DNA from: CAYLJO01 sp964383905
Lineage (GTDB): Bacteria; Acidobacteriota; Blastocatellia; Pyrinomonadales; Pyrinomonadaceae
Length of the DNA: 15,936 nt
Assembly: GCA_964383905.1 (NCBI GenBank)
Contig: CAYLJO010000147.1
Location: forward strand, 1-15,936
Reading direction: 5' to 3'
Shown: piece after piece, positions 1-6,685 of the stretch
Layout: every line of letters starts with the position of its first letter
Numbering within the stretch: the stretch's first letter is position 1
The notes under the pieces: model-generated
Databases searched by the model: none
Told to the model about the DNA's origin: nothing
The model's input: the letters and a program-made list of their open reading frames with translations, nothing else
Position numbers and translations under genes: made by a program

Positions 1-67
1 AGACCTCCGTAACCTCCGCGTCTGTTAGCGTCGCAACTCGTTCCTTGAGTAACTGGCGATTAGTCAT
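1..67 (-). CDS. 5' end of a small unidentified gene (partial)
   Basis: An ATG on the minus strand at 67-65 opens a frame that stays open to the window edge, giving 22 residues beginning MTNRQLLKERVATL and continuing with an acidic TDAEVTEV. A GGAGG at 71-75 sits only 3 nt before the ATG, a short but usable spacing. The fragment looks like one amphipathic helix, as in many small antitoxin-like or DUF proteins, but it is too short to assign. It lies 249 bp beyond the stop of the purple-acid-phosphatase-like gene on the same strand, with a 12-bp hairpin in between, so it may or may not be co-transcribed. Confidence 0.5.
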   Translation of the reverse strand, partial: MTNRQLLKERVATLTDAEVTEV

Positions 68-205
68 ATTCCTCCGATCAATGAACATTGAGGTGAAGCG
101 TCCAGGGGCCTGTCACTGACGACGCCTGGAGTATGACCCAAGATTCAATGCATCCCCGGATCCGCTCAAGGAAGCCTCAATAGATTTAGGGGGCGCGCAT
201 TTTGT

Positions 206-240
206 GAGAGGCAGGCGTAATTCTCAACCGCCTGCCTCTC
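206..240 (-). terminator. Perfect 12-bp hairpin downstream of the phosphatase gene
   Basis: GAGAGGCAGGCG (206-217) is exactly complementary to CGCCTGCCTCTC (229-240), with an 11-nt loop. It lies 75 bp past the stop of the minus-strand phosphatase gene, where a terminator would be expected. On the minus strand it is followed by ACAAAATG and not by a run of T, so it is not a classical intrinsic terminator. It could instead stabilise the transcript's 3' end or be a genomic repeat. The rest of 68-315 shows only a weak imperfect stem (about 101-130). Confidence 0.4.
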
Positions 241-315
241 CGGATCTCATCATCCTTAAATCTCTCGTACTGCACGACCCCGCTCGCTCAGCGTTTGCGC
301 CGGAGCCATATCGTC

Positions 316-2778
316 TCAGTTTTCGCCGTCATCGTCTTCTTGATCATCGTCGTCATTCTCCTTCTTGACCACTTTCGTCTTCACGGTGTTGGTATTGACG
401 GGTAGGGCGGTCCCGGAGCGGAGAACCCCCGTGCCAATGAGGTTCGCATCGGCAGGGGTGGCTGCGAGCACCTGCACCTGGATGTGCAGGATACGGCGCT
501 CTCCCGGGGCGAGCCGGCCGAGCGTGATGACAACATCTTGCCCGCTCGTCGTCACGTCAGCGCCGACGGCGCTGACGAATTTGACGCCGGTTGGCAGATT
601 CATCACGGCCTGCGTGCCATTTAAGGCGAAGCCCGCCTTATTGGTGACATCGAAGGTATAGACGAAAGAACTATCGCGGAGCGCCCGGCGCGGGGCCGAA
701 AGCCTGGCTCTGACACTCCCGCTCACGTTCGGTTTAGTGACGGTGACCTTGTCCAGTAACGCAGGCGTGCCCGTGGCAGGAGGGGAAACGACGCTGCGGG
801 TCGCCGGATCAAAGACGGTGTCGGGGATCGGGTCGTTGAGAGGTTTACCGTTAATATCCGTGCCGAAGGGAGCAGGGTTGCTCGCGGTGGCCGAGGACGA
901 ATTTAAGAGCGGCTCGGAGATCTGGTAAAGAGTCAGCTTGTTATCATCTACCACGATATCGGCGAAGGAGAAGATTTTACCCTTAAACCGCGCGGTGATC
1001 TTGGGGCCGGACCCGGCGCTGGGAAGAAAGGGGGTCATCGCAGTATTAGTGAGGTTGGTATCCAGCCAGGATTCAGGGCCTTTAGGGAATGATTGTGTCG
1101 ACCCGGGAGGGGTGAAGGTGCCGGTCGCAGAGTCCTCCTGATCTATCGTGTTAGGGTCGCTGCCGCGCGGGTTCGGCAACGCGTCATCAAAGTCGCGGTT
1201 GCCCCCCGCTCCCTCCACGAAATAGAGCACGCCGTCGGGAACGGTTTTGGTACCCCCATTAAATTGTTTGTCGATAGCGACCGCCGGCGGGCCTGGCGAG
1301 TTTGGTGTCATGGCCACGCCGGGCAAAGCGCGCAGCGGAAGCGTGCGCTGGTAGTTGTGTTCGTGGCCGTTGAAAACGAGGTTGACGCCGTGGTCTTCAA
1401 GGAACTTAGCAACGGTCCGCATCTGGTCGTTACGCAGGGTTGCGTTGCCCGAAGAGAAGGCGGGCTGGTGGTAGACGACGATCTTCCAGGTCTGTTGGCT
1501 GCGATCCAGGTCTTTAATGAGCCAATCCCGCAAGACTGACGGGTACGACGGAAAGGGAAACGATGGCGGGTTCTGGTAGGTGGCGCCGCCGGGCAGAAGA
1601 TTGTCGAACAGGTGCGGGTTGGCGTCCAGGAAGACGAAGTGCGCGTTGCCGTAATCGAATGAGTAGTTACTCATGTGGTCGATCTGGCGCTTCTGACCCT
1701 TTCCGGTGTTGACACTCGTGCTCGCCCGCAACGCTTCGATGGCGCCAGGAGAATCATAGTTCTGTCCGTTGTTGAACCCGCTGTATTGAAAGAAAAAGTT
1801 GCTCGGCGTCGAGCTATCGGCATTGAACCTATTCTGGATGTCAACCCCCGCGGGGCCGTTGAGCGGGAAATAGTAGTTATTGAAGAAGGTGAGCGCATCG
1901 CCTCCACCCACTCCGCCCCCGAAAGGCCCCGGTCCGGAGAAACCGGGCGTCGTCGGCCCGCTATCGGCCAGCAGGTTCGCGGTCGCGCCTGTGCCGCCTA
2001 CGTCGTGATTACCATCCACAATGTACAGCGGAATCTTGCGAATGTAGGGTGCGCCGCGCTCGTTCGAGTCGACATCGCTGTTCCAGTCAGACATCCAGAC
2101 GTCGCGGTAGTTGCTGTCGGCCCCCGCGATATAAACATTGTCGCCTGTGTTCAGCGCCAGGTCGGGCGTGGGAAGCTTCGGCTGTCCCGGTAACGAGAGC
2201 TTATTGACGTTGAACATCGTGTGGATGATGCGCGCCTCAAAGTTCGCGACGAGGCTAGGATCCGTCGGCTTTGCTTTCGGGATGCCGGGGTAGTAGCCCT
2301 CATCACCCTGTACCTGGAAGGAGAACCGGTTGCCGCGCTTGCGGGTGTGAAAAGATGAAGCGAACCCCTCGGCCGGCAGCCCCGGGCCGGTCACCTTGTA
2401 AAAACAGTTGGTGTCATAGCTTAAGCCTTTCAGCACCGCGTAGTAGTCGGTATGCGCGCCGTAGGCCGTGGGGATAGAGAGCGACGCCAGATTAGGATCG
2501 GCGGCCAGGTAATTGTCCACCACACGGCCTTTCACACTGGCGCTGTGACCGAGCGCCATGCTCGTACCGTACTGTACCGTATATGCGCTTGGGTTTGGCG
2601 ATTTCTCGTTGGTCTGCCAGGCAACAACCATCTGGTCGGCGTGGCCGAAACCGCCGGCATCGCCCGGCTGAATGTAGGGCTTGAAGGTCACCTCCTGAGC
2701 TTGGAGGTTGGCGCCCAACATACAGACTGCAATAAGGGCGACGACAAGTTTGCTCGCCGTCAAAATTCTTTGCTTCAT
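316..2778 (-). CDS. Secreted purple-acid-phosphatase-like metallophosphoesterase with C-terminal DUF11-like domain
   Basis: The product has 820 residues and probably hydrolyses phosphomonoesters or diesters outside the cytoplasm. Residues 1-27 are a signal peptide: a basic start, a hydrophobic core and a likely cut after LQA. Residues 30-145 resemble the fibronectin-like N-domain of purple acid phosphatases. The dimetal site is spread over residues 155-475: GDEG (158-161), GDNVY (212-216), GNHD (256-259), VVYH (434-437) and GHEHNYQR (471-478), the standard PAP order. Between GNHD and VVYH is a long insertion with a Gly-rich stretch (282-293). Residues 680-790 look like a DUF11-type beta domain, and the last 14 residues are almost all Asp, Glu, Asn or Gln. 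The ATG at 2778 is chosen over an in-frame TTG at 2808 because AAAGGAGAG (2788-2796) lies 9 nt before it and inside the longer reading. Next upstream on the strand is the propeller-phosphatase gene, 195 bp away. The substrate cannot be read from the sequence. Confidence 0.9.
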   Translation of the reverse strand: MKQRILTASKLVVALIAVCMLGANLQAQEVTFKPYIQPGDAGGFGHADQMVVAWQTNEKSPNPSAYTVQYGTSMALGHSASVKGRVVDNYLAADPNLASLSIPTAYGAHTDYYAVLKGLSYDTNCFYKVTGPGLPAEGFASSFHTRKRGNRFSFQVQGDEGYYPGIPKAKPTDPSLVANFEARIIHTMFNVNKLSLPGQPKLPTPDLALNTGDNVYIAGADSNYRDVWMSDWNSDVDSNERGAPYIRKIPLYIVDGNHDVGGTGATANLLADSGPTTPGFSGPGPFGGGVGGGDALTFFNNYYFPLNGPAGVDIQNRFNADSSTPSNFFFQYSGFNNGQNYDSPGAIEALRASTSVNTGKGQKRQIDHMSNYSFDYGNAHFVFLDANPHLFDNLLPGGATYQNPPSFPFPSYPSVLRDWLIKDLDRSQQTWKIVVYHQPAFSSGNATLRNDQMRTVAKFLEDHGVNLVFNGHEHNYQRTLPLRALPGVAMTPNSPGPPAVAIDKQFNGGTKTVPDGVLYFVEGAGGNRDFDDALPNPRGSDPNTIDQEDSATGTFTPPGSTQSFPKGPESWLDTNLTNTAMTPFLPSAGSGPKITARFKGKIFSFADIVVDDNKLTLYQISEPLLNSSSATASNPAPFGTDINGKPLNDPIPDTVFDPATRSVVSPPATGTPALLDKVTVTKPNVSGSVRARLSAPRRALRDSSFVYTFDVTNKAGFALNGTQAVMNLPTGVKFVSAVGADVTTSGQDVVITLGRLAPGERRILHIQVQVLAATPADANLIGTGVLRSGTALPVNTNTVKTKVVKKENDDDDQEDDDGEN

Positions 2779-2787
2779 AGGGGTAGT

Positions 2788-2796
2788 CTCTCCTTT
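2788..2796 (-). promoter_or_regulatory. Ribosome binding site fixing the start at 2778
   Basis: AAAGGAGAG on the minus strand lies 9 nt before the ATG at 2778. The possible TTG start at 2808 would place this Shine-Dalgarno inside the coding region and would put ten charged residues ahead of the signal peptide. The ATG is therefore preferred. Confidence 0.75.
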
Positions 2797-2832
2797 GTCG
2801 TGTCTCAATTATTTGGAGCGAGAAGATTTCCG

Positions 2833-2950
2833 GGTGGTGGATCAATACAGAGAGAGATGAGTTCAGAGTTCAAGCTTTAGCTGGCTTTGATTGCAAACCC
2901 TTTGCCCTCTCAGGCGGGCTCTAAACTTTTTCCCTGGTTGATCCACCACC
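2833..2950. repeat. 118-bp segment bounded by perfect 13-bp inverted repeats
   Basis: GGTGGTGGATCAA (2833-2845) is the exact reverse complement of TTGATCCACCACC (2938-2950), with 92 bp between. The interior holds a tandem GAGTTCA pair (about 2859-2872) and no ORF. No clear target-site duplication flanks it. It fills most of the gap between the two minus-strand phosphatase genes, so it may fold in a read-through mRNA. It could be a MITE-like or REP-like genomic repeat, or an mRNA processing structure; the sequence alone does not decide. Confidence 0.5.
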
Positions 2951-2973
2951 GTTTGTTAATACGTATCTTTCGG

Positions 2974-5763
2974 CTAACTCCCGTCCCTGTCCCTTTGCGC
3001 CGATTTATTGGCCCGGCCCTGTGCCAGGGTATGACGCGGGGCCGGCATCTTGGAGTGATAACCCTTGACGCTCTTCCAGATGATTTCGTTGAGCAGGCCG
3101 GCAGGTGCGCTGTCGGGATGTTCGAAATCCATCTTTAACGACTGGAGGGCCAGCTTGCGCAACGGGTCGTTGCGGCCGATCGCCGCCATCGCCGGGGTCT
3201 TGTCGCAGATGATCTCCTTGGCCGGGAGAATCGCCGCATAGGTGGCACTGTTCTGTGGCGCGCCGTCGAAGTCCAGGATCGGATTCGCGATGGCGTCATA
3301 CTGGCTCATGGGGGGTAGCCCGAGCAGCATCTCGATGGTCTTCAGCACACTGTCCGTGTTGTAAAAGGTGTGATCAACAGAGTGAGCCTTGATCCAGGGA
3401 CTGACCACGAAGCAGATCGAGCGGTGAGCGTCCACGTGATCGGGGCCGTCCTGCGCATCGTCTTCGATAATAAAGATCGCCGTGCTCTTCCAGATCGGGC
3501 TTTTGCTGACGGCCTCCACCAACTGTCCGACCGCGTAATCGTTATCGGCGACCTCAGCTTTGGGTGAAAATTTGCCGGGCGTGGTTCCCTGCGTGTGATC
3601 GTGGTTGAAACGGACCGTCATCAAGGCCGGCACGGAGTTGCCGCTCGGATCTTTTTGCAGCATCTCGTGGAATTCGCGGTTCCATTCCGAGAAGCGGCTC
3701 GGCATGGCGTATTTACCGTAGGAGGTACGCTGGTAAAGACAGCCATAGCTGCTCGGGGCTTCGCTGTCGGGATAGTCGTTGTCATAGCGTCGATAGTCGA
3801 AGTCGCTCTTGCCCGCCAGGTCATGGCCCGCCGGCCGCAGTCCGGCGCTGGCCGGATAATTGTCCGGTATAATAGAAGCGCCTCCTTGCGATACGCCGAA
3901 TGAGTAAAAGAACCCGTAGTTGCGGTACGACAGATTCGCTCGCTCGACGATATCCCAGAGGTGGCCTCCCGGCGCTTCGGCCGCATCCGGAATCGGCGGG
4001 GCGCCGGCGGGGAATGCCACGGACAGCGGTTTCCCGTCAGGATCGGTCGCGGGGAAGCCCCCGGTAAGGTAGCCGTTGTTCTGCCCCTCGAAATCGTAGT
4101 TGCGGCCGCGATCACCATAATTGTACGGGACGTTTTTGATCACATACTCGTTGGCCATGCTCTGCGTGCTCCAGGGCCACCCGTCGCCGCTGACCTCGCC
4201 GTTGTCATAGAAATTGTCCAGCAGCACGAATCGCCGGGCCAGCGCGTGCTGGTTCGGCGTCACCTGTGGCCCGAACAGCACCAGCGACGGGTCGCCGTTC
4301 CCCTGTGGCAGGTCGCCCAGCACCTGATCGTAAGTGCGGTTCTCCTTGACGATGTAGATGACGTGATTGATCTTGCCGGCCCTAAGGCCGATCGAGTCGA
4401 GTCGTTGGTCTCTTGCCGGTGGGCGGTCAGAATCATCATCGTCGCCCTTCCTGTCACCCTTGTTGTTATCCTCTTTCTCGCTGCGTATCCCGTTATTGGC
4501 CAGGACCTGGTCCGTGAATCTTTCCAGTTGCTCCTCGTTAGGGATCGAAATGCACGAGACATTCCCTTCAATGATGTTCTCGATGTACGAAGGATCTTGC
4601 TCAAAGACGCCCTGTTTGTATTGGGGGTCGGGGTTGCGGGTCTTGGTTCCTTTGGCGTTGGTGACAAGCATTTTGGAGCCGTCGCCGCTGATGACGACGC
4701 CGGTGGGGTACCAACCGAGAGGGATGTAACCCTTCAGCTTGAGTTCTTCGCCGTTGACCTTCACAACGGCGACTGCGTTCATGTCGCCGAGCGCGACGTA
4801 AAGGAACTTTTCATTAGCCGAGAGCGCCAGACCCGTTGGCGTCGCGCCGGCGACCTTGCGTAAACGCTCGGGGCGGAGCAGCAGTGTCTCGCTGATGCTG
4901 TCGTCGTCCGTTTCGATCACGGAAATGGTGTCGCTGTGTGCGTTAGCGACATACAGTCGATCCTGCGATCTGTTAAGCAGCAAAGCATCCGGATGAGATC
5001 CTGTCGAAATCTTTGTACTTAGGGCCGGAGCGGCAGGATTGCTTGTGTTCAGGACATACACGGCGCTGTCGCGCTGGCTGGCGACGTAAACTTTGCTCCC
5101 GTCGGAGAGGGCGGCAATTGAAAGCGGAAAGTTCGGTGTGCCGCCAAAACTGTCGCTGAAGGCAAAACGGCCGACCTCCGCGTTGGTCGCGGTATCATAG
5201 ATGGCGACACTTGACGGCACATTGTAGGCGCTCGGGTCGTTATTACTGACGTAGAGCATCCCGCGACGATCCAGCGCGAGTCCCGACGGGAAATCATTTT
5301 TTTTCGTTTTGATGCTCCCGGTCTGGGTCAATTGACCGCTGCTGGAAAGCTTCAGGATGAGGATCGAGTCATTATTTCCCTGCGCGGCGTAGAGCGTGCC
5401 GTCCGGCTTGAACGCGAGCCCGTAATAGAGTCCGTTGGTCGTCGCGTTCGGACCGGGATTATTAGGGAAATCGACGTGCGAGACGCCCACCCCGTTACTC
5501 GTCCGCAGGGACCAGAGCGACTGGCGGAGCCCCATGTCGGTGGTCACAGCATATTTCCCGTTCGGGCTGAGAATAATGTTCATCGGCAAGCTTCCGACGT
5601 TCTGTCGCGTGCCGAGCGGCGGAAGCGTGATGCGCTTGCCGGTCACGAGCCGGGTAGGCTCCTGCGCGGTAACGAGTGATATGGAGAGCACGGCGAGCAA
5701 ACAGATTCCCATCCATATCGCCCAGAAGCGGATAGATTTACTGGCCTTTACGAATATCGTCAT
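2974..5763 (-). CDS. Exported YncE-like beta-propeller fused to an alkaline-phosphatase-superfamily phosphoesterase
   Basis: The product has 929 residues. Residues 1-34 form a signal peptide (hydrophobic 12-32, likely cut after TAQ), so it acts in the periplasm or outside. Residues 50-410 are YVTN/YncE-type beta-propeller repeats with recurring blades such as LYVSNND (170-176), VYVASQRDS (225-233), LYVANAHSDT (270-279) and LYVALGDMNA (321-330). A very acidic linker follows (428-446, with DDDDSD). Residues 463-900 match the phosphoesterase family PF04185: VIYIVKENRTYDQVLG (468-483) holds the family's Glu-Asn metal-site pair (474-475). HDH (721-723), EDD (767-769) and DHVDAH (775-780) are the probable other metal ligands. 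The architecture matches proteins annotated as bifunctional YncE/alkaline phosphatase family proteins; the propeller's role is not known. GGAAAGGAA (5771-5779) precedes the ATG by 7 nt. Expression with the downstream PAP-like gene is plausible across the 195-bp gap. The substrate is unknown. Confidence 0.88.
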   Translation of the reverse strand: MTIFVKASKSIRFWAIWMGICLLAVLSISLVTAQEPTRLVTGKRITLPPLGTRQNVGSLPMNIILSPNGKYAVTTDMGLRQSLWSLRTSNGVGVSHVDFPNNPGPNATTNGLYYGLAFKPDGTLYAAQGNNDSILILKLSSSGQLTQTGSIKTKKNDFPSGLALDRRGMLYVSNNDPSAYNVPSSVAIYDTATNAEVGRFAFSDSFGGTPNFPLSIAALSDGSKVYVASQRDSAVYVLNTSNPAAPALSTKISTGSHPDALLLNRSQDRLYVANAHSDTISVIETDDDSISETLLLRPERLRKVAGATPTGLALSANEKFLYVALGDMNAVAVVKVNGEELKLKGYIPLGWYPTGVVISGDGSKMLVTNAKGTKTRNPDPQYKQGVFEQDPSYIENIIEGNVSCISIPNEEQLERFTDQVLANNGIRSEKEDNNKGDRKGDDDDSDRPPARDQRLDSIGLRAGKINHVIYIVKENRTYDQVLGDLPQGNGDPSLVLFGPQVTPNQHALARRFVLLDNFYDNGEVSGDGWPWSTQSMANEYVIKNVPYNYGDRGRNYDFEGQNNGYLTGGFPATDPDGKPLSVAFPAGAPPIPDAAEAPGGHLWDIVERANLSYRNYGFFYSFGVSQGGASIIPDNYPASAGLRPAGHDLAGKSDFDYRRYDNDYPDSEAPSSYGCLYQRTSYGKYAMPSRFSEWNREFHEMLQKDPSGNSVPALMTVRFNHDHTQGTTPGKFSPKAEVADNDYAVGQLVEAVSKSPIWKSTAIFIIEDDAQDGPDHVDAHRSICFVVSPWIKAHSVDHTFYNTDSVLKTIEMLLGLPPMSQYDAIANPILDFDGAPQNSATYAAILPAKEIICDKTPAMAAIGRNDPLRKLALQSLKMDFEHPDSAPAGLLNEIIWKSVKGYHSKMPAPRHTLAQGRANKSAQRDRDGS

Positions 5764-5855
5764 AGCTAGTTTCCTTTCCGGAGGTTTCTCCAGACTTAGC
5801 GGTTGGCGTATGTGTAAAGCGATTAGGTCCTTTGCAAAGTGATGCCGCAGCTTAG

Positions 5856-5883
5856 AATTTAGAACTTAAATTCAAATGTGCAA
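5856..5883 (-). promoter_or_regulatory. Candidate promoter of the propeller-phosphatase gene
   Basis: Read on the minus strand, TTGCAC (5878-5883) and TAAATT (5856-5861) are separated by 16 nt, about 90 bp before the ATG at 5763. The match to -35/-10 is only partial. The -10 lies within three imperfect tandem heptamers (5849-5869) that could bind a regulator. Confidence 0.25.
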
Positions 5884-6042
5884 AACCTTAAATGTTGATG
5901 AAATTATTGAACGCCGGAGGCTGAAAAGAGCTTGGACCGTCGAGTCTGAATGAGATCATCAACAGAAATGGAATTTGCACTGCAGTAGGCGCAAACGCCG
6001 GCGGAGATGAGGCCTTTCAAGTGTTGGGGAGGGGGTGATCGC

Positions 6043-6204
6043 ATGATTGCCCTTACCCCGTTTGAGTCGGCGCCTTACTTATCTATCACCCCTATCACCG
6101 GCATGCGGGTCACCGGCACTGAGCAGCAAAACTCGACGAATAGAGGCGCCCTTCTCCGTCCCGGTCTTGACCCTCGCCCTGAGACGAGGCTTCCGTCCGA
6201 GTGA
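6043..6204 (+). CDS. Possible 53-residue ORF of unknown function
   Basis: An ATG at 6043 follows a purine-rich stretch at 6026-6040 that ends GGTGATC. It matches much of the sequence complementary to the 3' end of 16S rRNA and is well spaced for initiation. The product (MIALTPFESAPYL... ending in PSE) has no signal peptide, membrane segment or familiar motif, is rich in Pro, Thr and Arg, and may be a chance frame in a non-coding region. No promoter or terminator is clearly tied to it. Confidence 0.2.
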   Translation: MIALTPFESAPYLSITPITGMRVTGTEQQNSTNRGALLRPGLDPRPETRLPSE

Positions 6205-6340
6205 TAGAAGAGGCGCTGGATAAACACAGCGCGCATGACGGCCAACACGCCAGCAAAGGGGTTCTTTTCATTCTCATCATAAGCTCTACTTTAAAATTGA
6301 GGCGGCTGTGCAGTACTACCAGGGCCTTGTGACGGTTGCG

Positions 6341-6368
6341 TTAATTACCTGTTAAGTGTCGATTAAAT
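6341..6368. promoter_or_regulatory. Pho-box-like array A: three TTAA repeats at 11-bp spacing
   Basis: TTAATT (6341-6346), TTAAGT (6352-6357) and TTAAAT (6363-6368) start exactly 11 bp apart, with 5-nt spacers. PhoB/PhoP-family operators are tandem repeats with an 11-bp period. The TTAA core is palindromic, so direction is unclear. On the minus strand the units read TTTAAT, CTTAAC and ATTAAC, nearer the CTTAAC type of the array at 8181, so this one may face the leftward phosphatase gene 580 bp away. No good -10 is seen on either side. Confidence 0.4.
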
Positions 6369-6430
6369 ATTGAGTCCCAACCGGTGCCACCCTCAATGGG
6401 CCTTCTCACCGCCGGCTCAACAGAGCGCTT

Positions 6431-6460
6431 GTTAACCAACATTTAATAGTGCGGTAACAG
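6431..6460 (+). promoter_or_regulatory. Pho-box-like array B upstream of the metallophosphoesterase operon
   Basis: GTTAACCA (6431-6438), TTTAATAG (6442-6449) and GGTAACAG (6453-6460) repeat with an exact 11-bp period and 3-nt spacers. A degenerate fourth unit, GTTCGCTT, follows in phase at 6464. The form agrees with response-regulator operators of the PhoB/PhoP type. It lies about 75 bp before a terminator and 225 bp before the ATG at 6686. TTATCT at 6485 is the best, but poor, -10 candidate. Confidence 0.45.
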
Positions 6461-6533
6461 TTTGTTCGCTTGTCAATGTTAGCGTTATCTGTGCTACCCA
6501 ACACTGGTCGAATTTATCTCATTGGCGGCATTC

Positions 6534-6585
6534 AATGGCTGCGTGGTGACTCTCCAAGGGGAGAGAATTCACGCAGCCATTTTTG
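6534..6585 (+). terminator. Strong intrinsic terminator on the plus strand
   Basis: AATGGCTGCGTG (6534-6545) pairs perfectly with CACGCAGCCATT (6570-6581). Inside, CTCTCC (6550-6555) pairs with GGAGAG (6560-6565) around a 4-nt loop. Five T residues (6580-6584) follow at once. No convincing plus-strand gene ends here, so it ends either a short RNA started near array B or the leader of the metallophosphoesterase mRNA (start 6686). Confidence 0.75.
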
Positions 6586-6590
6586 TTGAG

Positions 6591-6627
6591 CCGGCGGGAA
6601 AGCGCTGAGAAGGGGTTCTCGGGCCGG
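6591..6627 (+). other. Second nested hairpin in the metallophosphoesterase leader
   Basis: CCGGC (6591-6595) can pair with GCCGG (6623-6627), enclosing GAGAA (6607-6611) paired with TTCTC (6616-6620) around GGGG. It directly follows the terminator and has no T run of its own. A leader or attenuation role is possible but not shown. Confidence 0.3.
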
Positions 6628-6685
6628 ACGATTTATCTTGAGATGCATGTCAAGGGTTGAAGGCACGCGAGCATGAATATGCCGG

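Larger units (their letters stand above)
5764..6685. other. 0.9-kb divergent non-coding region
   Basis: This region separates the leftward phosphatase genes from the rightward metallophosphoesterase operon. From the left it holds three imperfect AT-rich heptamers (5849-5869), a weak leftward promoter candidate (5856-5883), a doubtful 53-residue ORF (6043-6204), two arrays of 11-bp-spaced TTAA-type repeats (6341-6368 and 6431-6460), a strong plus-strand terminator (6534-6585) and a second hairpin (6591-6627). No tRNA or recognised riboswitch was seen. Confidence 0.7.

Noticed and set aside
1093..1539. Long plus-strand frame of 148 codons inside the PAP-like gene
   Set aside because: It lies wholly opposite a gene with clear metallophosphatase motifs and its product has no recognisable features.
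3961..4863. 300-codon plus-strand frame opposite the propeller-phosphatase gene
   Set aside because: It is the antisense shadow of a well-supported coding region. The Arg/Val-rich composition is typical of GC-rich shadow frames, and no ribosome site was noticed.
291..5999. GCGTTTGCGCC at 291-301 matching the reverse complement of 5989-5999
   Set aside because: Only 11 bp with no extension into the flanks; chance is a sufficient explanation in GC-rich DNA of this length.
6007..6042. Longer start at 6007 for the small ORF ending at 6204
   Set aside because: No spaced ribosome site precedes 6007, whereas the ATG at 6043 follows a strong purine-rich match. Even that start is doubtful.
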